From JAJTHJ01 sp046316025 (lineage in GTDB: Bacteria > Pseudomonadota > Gammaproteobacteria > Burkholderiales > Burkholderiaceae_F), in NCBI GenBank assembly GCA_046316025.1, contig JBKCXU010000146.1, positions 1-64,000 of the forward strand: a stretch of DNA of 64,000 nucleotides, given 5' to 3'. Position numbers and translations under genes: made by a program. How positions within the stretch are numbered: the first letter of the stretch is position 1; the number at the start of each line of letters is the position of its first letter. Below are positions 33,644 to 42,363 of the stretch, piece by piece. The notes under the pieces are model-generated. The model searched no databases. It was not told where the DNA came from and worked only from the letters and a program-made list of their open reading frames with translations.

Positions 33644-35092
33644 GTGGAACAAGCACCCCACCAACCCCACGCCCTGGTCTTCGGCGCCAGCGGCTACATC
33701 GGCACCTATCTGGTACCGCGCCTGCTGGCCGAAGGCTGGCGCGTGCGCGCGGCGGCGCGCAACCGCGAGGTGATCGAAGCGCGCCGTTGGCCGAACGTGG
33801 AACTCGTCGAAGCCGACGCGCTGAAACCCGCGACCCTTGCCGCCGCGCTCGAAGGCATCGACATCGCCTTCTACCTGGTGCATTCGATGACCGCCGGCAA
33901 GAAGTTTGGCCAGGTCGACCGCGAAGCCGCCGACCACTTCGCCGCCGCGGCCGCAGCGGCGGGGGTCAAGCGCATCGTCTACCTGGGCGGCCTGTATCCG
34001 CGCCGCGCCGACAGCGAGCATCTGGTGTCGCGCAAGGAGACCGGCGACCGGCTGCGCGCCGGCCCCGTGCCGGTGACGGAGGTGCGCGCCGGCATCATCG
34101 TCGGCGCGGGCTCGGCCGCCTACGAGGTGATGCGCGACCTCGTCTTCCATCTGCCGCTGATGGTCACGCCGCGCTGGGTGCAGAGCAAGTCGAGCCCGAT
34201 CGCGCTCGCCAACCTGCTCGAATACCTGGTACGGGTCGCCACGCTGCCGCAAGCGGCGGGCGAAATCTACGACGCCGGCGGGCCGGACTACCTCAGCTAC
34301 GAGCAGATGATGCGGCAGTTCGGCGAGCTGGTCGGCAAGCGGCCGCGGATCGTCCAGGTGCCGGTGCTGACCCCGCAGTTGTCGTCGTATTGGCTGGCGC
34401 TGATCACCACCGTGCCGGCCAGCATCGGCCGCGCGCTGATCGGGGGGCTGAAGCACGACATCCCGGCCAACGACGCGCCGCTGCGCGCGCTGGCGCCGCA
34501 ACGGCTGCTGACCTTCAAAGAGGCGGCGCAGGCCGCGCTGGATGCCGAACGCAACCACACCGTGGCGGCGCGCTGGACCGAAGGCGTCTTCATGTTCCGC
34601 GCCGGGCGGCACGACTACGCCTATTACGCCAAGCGCGCGAGCGGCAGCGCAGTCGCCGCCGCCTCACCGGCCGCGGTGTGGAAGGTCGTGACTTCCATCG
34701 GCCATCCGCCGCGCTACTTTGCCGCGCCCTGGCTGTGGCGCATCCGCGAGTGGATCGACTGGGTCTTCGGCGGGCCGGGCCTGTCGGTCGGCCGGCGCGA
34801 CCCCGACCATCTGCTGGTCGGCGACACGGTCGATTACCTGACCGTGCTCGGCCTGGAGGAGAACCGCCGCCTGACACTGCACTTCGGCCTGAAGGCGCCG
34901 GGCAGCGGCATCCTGGAGTTCGAGCTCGAGCCGGTCGATGCCGCGCACACGCGCGTGGCGGTCACCGCCTACTGGCACCCGGCCGGGGTGTGGGGGCTGC
35001 TCTACTGGTACACGCTGTTCCCGGCGCACCTGTTCATCTTCCGCGCGATGACGGCGGCGATCGCGCGGCGGGCAGAGGCTGGGGAAAAGTAG
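33644..35092 (+). CDS. NAD(P)-binding SDR protein fused to DUF2867 (SRPBCC-like) domain
   Basis: A 482-residue two-domain protein starting at GTG. Residues 1-290 form an atypical short-chain dehydrogenase/NmrA-like domain with dinucleotide motif VFGASGYIGTYLVPRLL and DIAFYLVHSMTAG. The C-terminal 150 residues (KRASGSAVAAASPAAVWKVV, PGSGILEFELEP) match DUF2867. Such fusions are widespread in proteobacteria without a known reaction. Intact, between a repeat and the convergent helicase gene. Confidence 0.85.
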   Translation: MEQAPHQPHALVFGASGYIGTYLVPRLLAEGWRVRAAARNREVIEARRWPNVELVEADALKPATLAAALEGIDIAFYLVHSMTAGKKFGQVDREAADHFAAAAAAAGVKRIVYLGGLYPRRADSEHLVSRKETGDRLRAGPVPVTEVRAGIIVGAGSAAYEVMRDLVFHLPLMVTPRWVQSKSSPIALANLLEYLVRVATLPQAAGEIYDAGGPDYLSYEQMMRQFGELVGKRPRIVQVPVLTPQLSSYWLALITTVPASIGRALIGGLKHDIPANDAPLRALAPQRLLTFKEAAQAALDAERNHTVAARWTEGVFMFRAGRHDYAYYAKRASGSAVAAASPAAVWKVVTSIGHPPRYFAAPWLWRIREWIDWVFGGPGLSVGRRDPDHLLVGDTVDYLTVLGLEENRRLTLHFGLKAPGSGILEFELEPVDAAHTRVAVTAYWHPAGVWGLLYWYTLFPAHLFIFRAMTAAIARRAEAGEK

Positions 35093-35112
35093 AACCGAAG
35101 CCGGTGTCCGCC

Positions 35113-36819
35113 TCAGCGGGTCGAGCGCTTGGGCTGATCCTTCCGCACCACCACGCGCTGGCCGCGGATCGACGTGCCGCGCAGCGCGCGGATGGCATCC
35201 TCCGCGATCTCGCCGGACACTTCGACCAGCGAGTAACGATCTTCGATCTCGATGGCACCGATCTCGCGCGCGCTCACCCCCGCCTCGTTGGCGATCGCGC
35301 CCACCAGATCGGCCGGGCGCAGGCCGGCCATACGGCCGGCGCCCACGTACACCCGCACCATGGTGCCGCCGCGCGCGGGCGTACGGCCCTTGCCGCCGGC
35401 GGCCTTGTGCGGCTTGCGCGGCGGCGCATCCGGCCCCGGCTCGCGCCGCATGCGCGGCTCCGTCGAGGGGATGTGCTCCTCGTCCTGCGCGCTGTCGCCC
35501 TGCTGCGCCTGATGCGCCAGCTTGACCGCCGCGGCGGCCACGTCCAGCGGATCGAACTCGCTCGCCAGCGCATCGGCCACTACGCGGTAACCGTCGAGCG
35601 CGCCTTCTTCCAGCAGCGCGCGCAGCGCGCCGCGCGTGAGGTCGAGCCGGCGCGCGCGCACGTCCATCGGCGTGGGGACGGTGGCGACCTCGATCTTCTG
35701 CTTGGTCAGTTGCTCGATGTTGCGCAGCAGCCGGTGCTCGCGCGGCTCGGCCAGCGTGATCGCCACCCCCGCGCGCCCGGCGCGGCCGGTGCGGCCGATG
35801 CGGTGCACGTAAGCCTCGGGCGAGGCCGGCACGTTGAAGTTGACCACGTGCGACAACTGCTCCACGTCGAGCCCGCGCGCAGCCACGTCGGTGGCCACCA
35901 ACAGGTCCACCGCGCCGGCGCGCACGCGCTTCATCACGCGGTCGCGCTGGTCTTGCGACAGGCCGCCGTGCAGTGCCTCGACCTGGTAGCCGCGGCCGCG
36001 CAGCTTCTCCGCGAGTTCATCGACCTCGGTGCGCGTGCGCGCGAACACGATCGCCAGTTGCGGCGATTCCAAGTCCAGCACGCGCCCGAGTGCCGCGAGC
36101 TTGTGCGCACGCTGCACCACGTAGGCGGTCTGGCGCACGCGCGGCGCGGCGCCGGCGGCGGGCTTCTCGCGCGCGATCAGCACCCGCTCCGGATCGCGCA
36201 GATGCTTGTTGGCAATGGCCACGATGCGCGGCGGCAACGTGGCGGAAAAAAGCGCCGTCTGGCGCGCGGCCGGCGCGGCGGCGAGGATCAGCTCGAGGTC
36301 CTCGGCAAAGCCCATGTCGAGCATCTCGTCGGCTTCGTCCAGCACCACGGTCTGCACGGCGTCGAGTTGCAGGCTGCCGCGCCGCAGATGGTCGAGCGCG
36401 CGGCCGGGGGTGGCCACCACCACATGCACGCCACGCCGCAGGGCCTGCGCCTGACGGCCAAACTCGGCGCCGCCGTAGATCGGCAGCACCACGGCACCCA
36501 ACGCCTGACCGTAGCGGTGCAGCGCTTCCGCCACCTGGATCGCCAGTTCGCGCGTGGGCGTGAGCACGAGCGCGGCCGGCTGCGCCGGCTTGACCTTGTG
36601 CGCGAGCGCCCGTTGCAGCAAGGGCAGCGCGAAGGCCGCCGTCTTGCCGGTGCCGGTGGCCGCCTGCCCGAGCAGATCGCGGCCCGCGAGCAGCGGGGGG
36701 ATGGACTGGCTCTGGATCGGCGTCGGCTCTTCGTAGCCGAGCTCGGCGAGAACTTTGGCGAGTTCAGCCGACAGGCCGAGTTCGGTGAAGGGGCTGGCGA
36801 TGCTGGAGGCTTTCTTCAT
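35113..36819 (-). CDS. DEAD-box RNA helicase with DbpA-type RNA-binding domain
   Basis: A 568-residue ATP-dependent RNA helicase. Q motif FTELGLSAELAKVLAELGY, Walker A AATGTGKTAAF, PTRELA, VLDEADEMLDMGF, SAT, and the C-terminal core with VATDVAARGLDVEQLSHVVNFNVP and HRIGRTGRAG are present. After a basic, low-complexity linker (about 430-475) comes a DbpA/CsdA-like RNA-binding domain (VRVYVGAGRMAGLRPADLVGAI). Likely role in ribosome assembly or cold response. Its ATG touches the stop of the next upstream gene. Confidence 0.93.
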   Translation of the reverse strand: MKKASSIASPFTELGLSAELAKVLAELGYEEPTPIQSQSIPPLLAGRDLLGQAATGTGKTAAFALPLLQRALAHKVKPAQPAALVLTPTRELAIQVAEALHRYGQALGAVVLPIYGGAEFGRQAQALRRGVHVVVATPGRALDHLRRGSLQLDAVQTVVLDEADEMLDMGFAEDLELILAAAPAARQTALFSATLPPRIVAIANKHLRDPERVLIAREKPAAGAAPRVRQTAYVVQRAHKLAALGRVLDLESPQLAIVFARTRTEVDELAEKLRGRGYQVEALHGGLSQDQRDRVMKRVRAGAVDLLVATDVAARGLDVEQLSHVVNFNVPASPEAYVHRIGRTGRAGRAGVAITLAEPREHRLLRNIEQLTKQKIEVATVPTPMDVRARRLDLTRGALRALLEEGALDGYRVVADALASEFDPLDVAAAAVKLAHQAQQGDSAQDEEHIPSTEPRMRREPGPDAPPRKPHKAAGGKGRTPARGGTMVRVYVGAGRMAGLRPADLVGAIANEAGVSAREIGAIEIEDRYSLVEVSGEIAEDAIRALRGTSIRGQRVVVRKDQPKRSTR

Positions 36820-37556
36820 CACGCGGCACCGTGACAGTGCTTGAATTTGCGCCCGCTGCCGCAGGGGCAGGGCTCGTTGCGACCGACCTTGGGCGCGGCG
36901 CGGCGCAACGGCTCGCGCGGGCGGGTGACGTCGGCGATCTCCAGCGTGCAGGCGACGATGTCCTCGATCGCCTCGTCCAGCGACTCCAGCGGCGGCAGAT
37001 CGGCCATCAGTTGCTCGCGCGCCGCGAGGACTTCGGCGTTTTCCGCGGTGGCGGGATCGGGCGGGATGTGGCGGAAGATGCCGAGCAGCAGATCGCCCAG
37101 CAGGCCGTCCTCGTCGTCGCTCTCCACGAGCCCGCGATAGTCTTCCAGCGCCAGCGCAAAACCCACCGCCCAGGACGCCAGAGCTTCGATGCCCTCGGGG
37201 CCGAGGTCGGGTGCGCCGCTCGCCTCGTCGATCAGCGGAAAGACGATCGGATCGAACATTTCGCGCTCGGCGATCGCGTAAGCCAGATCGTGATAACGGC
37301 GCAGCAGCAGTGCGGTGATGCGCGGCAGTTCGTCCTCGCGCCAGCCCCGCTCTGCATCGCCAGATACGCCGGACAGCAGTTGCGGCAGCCACTCGGACTG
37401 CGGCACCGCTTCGGGCTGCAACAGCACGCCGACCAGATAGCCGTCGGCCATCTGCACGTCGAACGCTCCGGCCGCGTCGGGCAAGCGGTCGAAGTACGCG
37501 GCCAACGCCTCGACTTCGGCGTCGGACAGCGGCCCGGCCTCCGCAGCGGCGCTCAC
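36819..37556 (-). CDS. UPF0149/YecA-family protein with SEC-C zinc motif
   Basis: A 245-residue protein: the UPF0149 (YecA/YgfB) helical domain spans about 10-185 (MADGYLVGVLLQPE, WAVGFALALED) and the SEC-C motif NEPCPCGSGRKFKHCHG closes the C-terminus and binds zinc. SEC-C tags are also found on SecA and many helicase-linked proteins. It shares a base with the helicase start and overlaps the YbjQ gene by 4 bp, suggesting one operon. Confidence 0.9.
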   Translation of the reverse strand: MSAAAEAGPLSDAEVEALAAYFDRLPDAAGAFDVQMADGYLVGVLLQPEAVPQSEWLPQLLSGVSGDAERGWREDELPRITALLLRRYHDLAYAIAEREMFDPIVFPLIDEASGAPDLGPEGIEALASWAVGFALALEDYRGLVESDDEDGLLGDLLLGIFRHIPPDPATAENAEVLAAREQLMADLPPLESLDEAIEDIVACTLEIADVTRPREPLRRAAPKVGRNEPCPCGSGRKFKHCHGAA

Positions 37557-37873
37557 TCGACCACCACCGCGGTCCCGCTGGCCGAAACCATCAGCATGCC
37601 GTTGCCCTGGCCCAGCACTTCGTAGTCGAGGTCGATGCCGACCACGGCGTTGGCACCCAGCTCCTGCGCCCGCTCCTGCAATTCGGCGAGCGCGATGTCG
37701 CGCGCGCGTTGCAGTTCGCGCTCATAGGTGGCCGAGCGACCGCCGACCAGGTCGCGGATGCCGGCGAACAAGTCCTTGAACAGGTTGGCGCCGAGGATCG
37801 CCTCGCCGGCGACCACGCCGCAGTAGCGGGTGATGCGACGGCCTTCGATACTGGGGGTGGTGGTCAATTGCAT
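37553..37873 (-). CDS. YbjQ/UPF0145 family protein
   Basis: A 106-residue protein of the UPF0145 family: MQLTTTPSIEGRRITRYCGVVAGEAI, LFAGIRDLVGGRSATYE and GANAVVGIDLDYEVLG are the conserved blocks. The fold is a pentameric ring; the function is unknown. CAGGAG precedes the ATG. First gene of a three-gene unit with the SEC-C protein and helicase. Confidence 0.9.
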   Translation of the reverse strand: MQLTTTPSIEGRRITRYCGVVAGEAILGANLFKDLFAGIRDLVGGRSATYERELQRARDIALAELQERAQELGANAVVGIDLDYEVLGQGNGMLMVSASGTAVVVE

Positions 37874-37930
37874 GCGCGACTCCTGCCGTGACGAACGAGG
37901 CGTGCAGTGTAGAGGGGTACACCCCCGCAT

Positions 37931-37974
37931 TTGACAGTGGCGGTATCATTTCGATATTATTCAAAATATGAAAT
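37931..37974 (+). promoter_or_regulatory. arsR promoter overlapped by its operator
   Basis: TTGACA (37931-37936), an 18-bp spacer and TATTAT (37955-37960) form a near-consensus sigma-70 promoter. An imperfect AT-rich dyad (ATTTCGATATT / AATATGAAAT, about 37948-37974) covers the -10 and the ATG, as expected for an ArsR operator. Transcription should begin near 37967, one base from the ATG at 37968, giving a leaderless mRNA. Confidence 0.75.
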
Positions 37975-38309
37975 CGACCGAAGCCACACGTGCGCTGGCC
38001 GCGCTCGCGCAGGACACCCGGCTTGCCGTCTACCGGCGCCTGGTGCGACAGGGCGCCAGCGGCCTGGCAGCGGGCGAGATCGCCGCGCAACTCGCTATCC
38101 TGCCGGCCACGCTGAGCTTCCACCTGAAAGAGTTGGCGCAGGCCGGCCTCGTCAGCGCGCGGCAGGACGGCCGCTACATCTACTACGCGGCCGACTACGC
38201 AGCGATGGTCGCGCTGATCGACTTTCTCACCGAAAACTGCTGCGCGGCCGACGGCGCCTCCTGCGCGCCCGCCGCCCGCAAGGCGCAACGCAAGGGAGCC
38301 TGTGCATGA
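37968..38309 (+). CDS. arsR: ArsR-family arsenic-responsive repressor
   Basis: A 113-residue winged-helix repressor: ALAALAQDTRLAVYRRLVRQG, recognition helix LPATLSFHLKELAQAGLVSAR and wing DGRYIYYAADYA. Cysteines near the C-terminus (ENCCAADGASC) are probable As(III) ligands. It is the autoregulated first gene of the arsenic operon. Its stop overlaps the next start (ATGA). Confidence 0.93.
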   Translation: MKSTEATRALAALAQDTRLAVYRRLVRQGASGLAAGEIAAQLAILPATLSFHLKELAQAGLVSARQDGRYIYYAADYAAMVALIDFLTENCCAADGASCAPAARKAQRKGACA

Positions 38310-38782
38310 AACGCTTTCACGTCCACGTCGCGGTGGCCGATCTGGCCGCCAGCATCCGCTTCTACTCCACACTCTTCGGCGGCGCACCCACGGTGCTCAA
38401 GGACGATTACGCCAAATGGCAACTGGAGGACCCGCGGGTGAACTTCGCGATCTCCGCACGCGGCGCGGCACCAGGGCTCGACCACTTGGGCCTGCAGACG
38501 GACAGCGACGAGGAGCTCGGCACCTTGCACGCACAGTTGCAGGCGGCCGACGTGGCCGCGCAGGCCGAACACGAGGTCGCCTGCTGCTACGCACGCAGCA
38601 ACAAGTATTGGGTGACCGACCCCACCGGCATCGCCTGGGAAACCTTCCACACGCTGGGCGCCGTGCCGACCTTCAACGAGGCGGCAAGCGAGGCTTGCTG
38701 CACCCCAGCCGCAGCCGCTACCCAAGCGCAGCGTGCGGAGCAAGCGACCGCGGCCTGCTGCGCGCCGGGCCGCTGTGCCTGA
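38306..38782 (+). CDS. arsI: ArsI/CadI-like glyoxalase-fold protein (putative C-As lyase)
   Basis: A 158-residue vicinal-oxygen-chelate protein: MKRFHVHVAVADLAASIRFY, GLDHLGLQTDSDEEL, the cysteine pair in ACCYARSNKYWVTDPTG, and the acidic metal ligand in WETFHT. The cysteine pair at about residues 92-93 matches the organoarsenical site of ArsI, which breaks the carbon-arsenic bond of trivalent methylarsenicals. Two more Cys pairs lie in the tail (EACCTP, AACCAPGRC). CadI is the alternative name for close relatives. Confidence 0.85.
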   Translation: MKRFHVHVAVADLAASIRFYSTLFGGAPTVLKDDYAKWQLEDPRVNFAISARGAAPGLDHLGLQTDSDEELGTLHAQLQAADVAAQAEHEVACCYARSNKYWVTDPTGIAWETFHTLGAVPTFNEAASEACCTPAAAATQAQRAEQATAACCAPGRCA

Positions 38783-39218
38783 GTCCGCGCGGATCGACGC
38801 GGCGACGCCGGCCGATGGGCCGGCCATCGTCGCGCTGCTCGCGCAAGCCGGCTTGCCGACCGTCGATCTGACGCCGGCGACACTGGCCGACTTTCTTGTG
38901 GCGCGCGATGGCGACACGCTCGTCGGCACAGTCACGATCGAGCGCCACGGCGACGATGGCCTGTTGCGCTCGCTGGCGGTGACGCCGGCGCAGCGCGGGC
39001 GCGGCCTCGGTCAGGCGCTGGTCGAGGCGGTCGAGCAGCGGGCGCGCGCGCAGGCGCTGCGTTCGCTCGTCCTGCTGACGCAGACCGCGACGGAGTTCTT
39101 CGCGACGCGTGGCTACCGCATGGTGGCGCGTAGCGCGGTGGGCGAAGCCTTGCGCAACAGTTCTCAGTTTGCGGGCGTGTGCCCGGCGAGCGCGAGCTGC
39201 ATGGAGAAGATCCTGTAG
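38775..39218 (+). CDS. arsN2: ArsN2-like GNAT acetyltransferase
   Basis: A 147-residue GNAT protein starting at a GTG that overlaps the arsI stop. The acetyl-CoA loop is SLAVTPAQRGRGLGQALV; TEFFATRGYRMVAR and a Cys pair near the end (GVCPASASC) resemble ArsN2 proteins of arsenic operons. ArsN-type enzymes acetylate arsenical antibiotics or glutamine analogues; the exact substrate here is inferred from context. Confidence 0.8.
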   Translation: MPESARIDAATPADGPAIVALLAQAGLPTVDLTPATLADFLVARDGDTLVGTVTIERHGDDGLLRSLAVTPAQRGRGLGQALVEAVEQRARAQALRSLVLLTQTATEFFATRGYRMVARSAVGEALRNSSQFAGVCPASASCMEKIL

Positions 39219-39265
39219 TGAACGACACAACCCAAAGCCTGTAGAGACGCGCGACAACCAGAGCA

Positions 39266-39365
39266 CCCTCACCCGGCACCTTCGGCGCCACGCCTGCCCC
39301 CACGGATGTGGGAGAGGGTTTGCTCCCCTCGCCCGCATCGGCGGGAGAGGGGCCGGGGGTGAGGG
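39266..39365. repeat. Palindromic repeat between arsN2 and arsC
   Basis: A 100-bp element with terminal CCCTCACCC / GGGTGAGGG arms and internal hairpins, in the intergenic gap 39219-39397. It belongs to the same family as 33499-33597. It may weaken or stabilise the ars transcript between the two halves of the operon. Confidence 0.8.
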
Positions 39366-39397
39366 CGACAGTCGCTTCGATACAAGTAACCCCAACC

Positions 39398-39910
39398 ATG
39401 ACACAGCCAACCAGCCCCGCACCGCTGAACGTCCTCTTCCTCTGCACCGGCAACTCGGCCCGCTCGATCCTGGCCGAAGTCACGCTCAACGTGCTCGGCG
39501 CACCGCGCTTCCGTGCCTACAGCGCCGGCTCGCACCCTAACGGGCGCGTCAATCCGTTCGCCCTCGAACTGCTGCAAAAGAGCCGTCTGCCCACCGACGG
39601 TCTACGCAGCAAGAGCTGGGACGAGTTCGCCGCCGGCACGCCGGGCGCACCGAAACTCGATTTCGTCTTCACCGTCTGCGACAGCGCCGCCGGCGAGGTC
39701 TGCCCTTACTGGCCGGGGCAGCCGGTCAGCGCGCATTGGGGCGTGGCCGACCCCGCCGCCGCCACCGGCAGTGACGAGGACAAACAGCACGCCTTTCTCG
39801 ATGCCTACTCGCGGCTGCGGCGGCGGATCGAGCTCTTCATCAATCTGCCGCTCACCAAGCTCGATCGCGTAGCGCTGACGCAGCGGTTGCGAGAGATCGG
39901 AACGCATTGA
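39398..39910 (+). CDS. arsC: Arsenate reductase / low-molecular-weight phosphatase family
   Basis: A 170-residue protein with the LMW-PTPase active loop VLFLCTGNSARS (C-x5-R) near residue 15, then FTVCDSAAGEVCPYWPG, giving the additional cysteines used by thioredoxin-coupled arsenate reductases. It should reduce As(V) to As(III) for export. Followed by acr3 with a half repeat in the gap. Confidence 0.9.
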   Translation: MTQPTSPAPLNVLFLCTGNSARSILAEVTLNVLGAPRFRAYSAGSHPNGRVNPFALELLQKSRLPTDGLRSKSWDEFAAGTPGAPKLDFVFTVCDSAAGEVCPYWPGQPVSAHWGVADPAAATGSDEDKQHAFLDAYSRLRRRIELFINLPLTKLDRVALTQRLREIGTH

Positions 39911-39921
39911 TGCGCTCAGAC

Positions 39922-39958
39922 CCCCACCCCAACCCTGCCCCGCGTGCGGGGGAGGGAG
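39922..39958. repeat. Half copy of the palindromic repeat before acr3
   Basis: CCCCCACCCCAACCCTGCCC followed by CGCGTGCGGGGGAGGGAG, closely similar to the left arm of the hupJ element, without the distal arm. It ends 9 bp before the acr3 ATG and so occupies the ribosome-binding region (GGGGGAGGGAG could serve as Shine-Dalgarno). Confidence 0.75.
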
Positions 39959-39966
39959 TCGCTGCG

Positions 39967-40989
39967 ATGAGCACCTTCGAGCGTTACCTGACCGTCTGGG
40001 TCGCGCTGTGCATCGTCGCCGGCATCGCGCTCGGGCAGATCGCGCCGGCACCGGTGCAGGCCATCGGCCGCATGGAGTTCGCCCAAGTCAACCTGCCGGT
40101 CGGGTTGCTCATCTGGGTGATGATCGTGCCGATGCTGCTGCGGATCGACTTTGCCGCGCTCGGCCAGGTGCGGCAGCACGTGCGCGGTATCGGCGTGACG
40201 CTGGCGGTCAACTGGCTGGTCAAGCCGTTTTCGATGGCGCTGCTGGCCTACATCTTCATCAAGAATCTCTTCGCGCCCTGGTTGCCCGCCGAGCAGATCG
40301 ACAGCTACGTGGCCGGGCTGATCCTGCTCGCCGCCGCGCCCTGCACGGCGATGGTCTTCGTCTGGAGCCGGCTGACCGGCGGCGACCCCTACTTCACGCT
40401 GACGCAGGTGGCGCTGAACGACACGATCATGATCTTCGCCTTCGCGCCGCTGGTGGCGTTCCTTCTCGGCGTGGCGTCCATCGCCGTGCCCTGGGACACG
40501 CTGGTCACCTCGGTCGCGCTCTACATCGTCGTGCCGGTGATCGCCGCGCAGCTGCTGCGCGCGCGGGTGCTGGCGCGCGGCGGCGCCCCGGCGCTCGAAG
40601 CACTGCTGCACCGGCTGCAACCCTGGTCGGTCGTCGCCTTGCTCGCGACCCTCGTGCTGCTCTTTGCCTTTCAGGGCGAGGCGATCCTCGCGCAGCCGCT
40701 GGTGATCGTGCTGCTGGCGGTGCCGATCCTGATTCAGGTGTTCTTCAACGCCGGACTGGCCTATCTCGCCAACCGCGCGCTGGGCGAGAAGCATTCGGTC
40801 GCCTGCCCCTCGGCGCTGATCGGCGCGTCCAACTTCTTCGAGCTCGCCGTGGCCGCGGCGATCGGCCTGTTCGGTTTCAACTCCGGCGCGGCGCTCGCCA
40901 CCGTGGTCGGCGTGCTGATCGAGGTGCCGGTGATGCTGCTGGTGGTGCGCGTGGTCAACGCCAGCCGCGGGTGGTACGAGCGCGGTTGA
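39967..40989 (+). CDS. acr3: ACR3-family arsenite efflux permease
   Basis: A 340-residue membrane protein with about ten helices. The family motif AAPCTAMVFVWSRLTGGDP contains the conserved cysteine (about residue 126) required for arsenite transport, and HSVACPSALIGASNFFELA carries the second. It exports As(III) produced by ArsC. Last gene of the arsenic operon, convergent with bacterioferritin 3 bp away. Confidence 0.95.
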   Translation: MSTFERYLTVWVALCIVAGIALGQIAPAPVQAIGRMEFAQVNLPVGLLIWVMIVPMLLRIDFAALGQVRQHVRGIGVTLAVNWLVKPFSMALLAYIFIKNLFAPWLPAEQIDSYVAGLILLAAAPCTAMVFVWSRLTGGDPYFTLTQVALNDTIMIFAFAPLVAFLLGVASIAVPWDTLVTSVALYIVVPVIAAQLLRARVLARGGAPALEALLHRLQPWSVVALLATLVLLFAFQGEAILAQPLVIVLLAVPILIQVFFNAGLAYLANRALGEKHSVACPSALIGASNFFELAVAAAIGLFGFNSGAALATVVGVLIEVPVMLLVVRVVNASRGWYERG

Positions 40990-40992
40990 GCT

Positions 40993-41466
40993 TCAGGCGC
41001 CGCCCATCTGCGACTGCAAGTAGTTCTGCAAGCCGACCGCTTCGATCAATTCGAGCTGCGTTTCCAGCCAGTCGATGTGCTCCTCGGTGTCGTCGAGGAT
41101 CTTCGCCAGCAGCTCGCGCGAGACGTAGTCGCGCGCACTTTCGCAGTGGGCGATGCCCTCCTTGATCGTCGCTTGCGCACCGCGCTCCAGCGCCAGATCG
41201 GCACGCAGCACCTCGGGCACGTCCTGCCCGATGGCGATCTTGCCGATGGCCTGGAAGTTCGGCAGGCCGTCGAGCATGAGAATGCGCTCGACCAGCCGGT
41301 CGGCATGCTTCATCTCGCCGATCGACTCGTCGTACTCGTGCTTGCCGAGCCGCTCGTAGCCCCAGTGCCGCAGCAGCCGGGCGTGCAGGAAGTACTGGTT
41401 GATCGCCGTCAGTTCGTTTTTGAGTTGCGCGTTCAGGTGCGCGATGGCTTGCGGGTCGCCTTGCAT
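40993..41466 (-). CDS. bfr: Bacterioferritin
   Basis: A 157-residue four-helix iron-storage protein. Ferroxidase ligands are visible: E18 (LKNELTAINQYF), E51 and H54 (GEMKHADR), E94, and E127/H130 (TEEHIDWL). Met52 is the haem ligand between subunits, so this is a haem-containing bacterioferritin. Normal length, own promoter region upstream not obvious. Confidence 0.96.
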   Translation of the reverse strand: MQGDPQAIAHLNAQLKNELTAINQYFLHARLLRHWGYERLGKHEYDESIGEMKHADRLVERILMLDGLPNFQAIGKIAIGQDVPEVLRADLALERGAQATIKEGIAHCESARDYVSRELLAKILDDTEEHIDWLETQLELIEAVGLQNYLQSQMGGA

Positions 41467-41669
41467 CGGTCGTCCTTGGTTGAGCGTGGAAGAGCGGCGC
41501 GGCATGCGCACCGCGGTGGCAGTGAAGTCTAGCGGCGCCTGCGTTACGTACCGGCCGCACAGGGCGCGGCGCCGGCGGCGAAGTGCGCTTCGATCAGCCA
41601 CTGCGCCCCCTCGCGGCACTGGGCGCACTGCGTGCCCAACCCGTTGCCGGCCGACACCGACTCCAGATC

Positions 41670-42300
41670 GGCGGCGCCGCTTGCCACCCGAGCAACCGCG
41701 GCGCCGACAGTGCACCGCCGCTCTATACCGACTTCACCCACGACGCGCTCGGCGTGCCGCGCAACCGGAACTGCGCGTCAACGACGACCCGGCCGGCTTC
41801 GACCTCGGCCTGTGCGCGCGCGCCGACCTGGCCGACCGCACCGACCTGTGCGGCGCGCTCAAGGTGCCGTCGCTGCGCAACATCGCGCAGCGCTTGCGTT
41901 ACTCCACTTCCAGACCAAGCGGGCAATTTCGTCGTTCCCGCGGAAGCGGGAACCCAGCCGGTCTCGCTGCGAAGTTGGATTCCCGCTTGCGCGGGAATGA
42001 CGTGCCTTCGTTGTCGGATCGAAGTGGAAATGGAATTACTCCCACAACGGCCGCTTCGCCGACCTGCGCCAGGTGGTCGACTTCCACGTCACCCGCGACA
42101 CTGCGCCCGAGCGCTGGTAGCCGGTGGTCGACGGCGCGGTGCGCAAGTTCGACGACCGGCCGGCCAGGGACCACGGCGACGCAAACGACAGCGAACCGGC
42201 CTACGACCGGCAGCCCGGCGACGCGCCGGCGCCGGCGCCGGACGAAATCGACGCCTTCGTCGCCTTCCTGCGCACGCTGTCCGACGGCTGGCAGCCGTAG
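41670..42300 (+). pseudogene. Decayed MauG/cytochrome c peroxidase-like gene split by a repeat
   Basis: Pieces of a di-haem peroxidase are readable in three frames: PPLYTDFTHDALGVPRN, then (after a frame change near 41765) LRVNDDPAGFDLGLC and ALKVPSLRNIAQR, then an inserted repeat (41899-42042), then YSHNGRFADLRQVVDFHVT, a stop at 42118, and DEIDAFVAFLRTLSDGWQP. The first haem motif lacks one cysteine (AACHPS) and the N-terminal domain is missing. This explains most of the 41467-42363 gap; 41467-41669 holds nothing else I can support. Confidence 0.85.
41899..42042. repeat. MITE-like repeat, copy A
   Basis: An element of about 130 bp flanked by a 7-bp direct repeat TTACTCC. It contains two palindromes, GTTCCCGCGGAAGCGGGAAC and ATTCCCGCTTGCGCGGGAAT; the second (41979-41998) fits ATTCCC-N8-GGGAAT, the pattern of neisserial dRS3 elements. 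Copy B at 45918-46057 is almost identical. Confidence 0.9.
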
Positions 42301-42363
42301 CCCGCTTGCCCCTGCCCCGCCCCGCGCGCGCGTCGCGTGGGGCGGGGATTTCTTCGCGCACCG

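Noticed and set aside
33550..36834. 1094-codon plus-strand frame across the SDR and helicase genes
   Set aside because: It covers two recognised genes in the wrong frame or strand and starts inside a repeat.
41544..41741. Minus-strand frame with CAQCREGAQWLIEAHF
   Set aside because: Contains a suggestive CxxC but no start context or family match, and it overlaps the MauG-like remnant on the other strand; too short to call.
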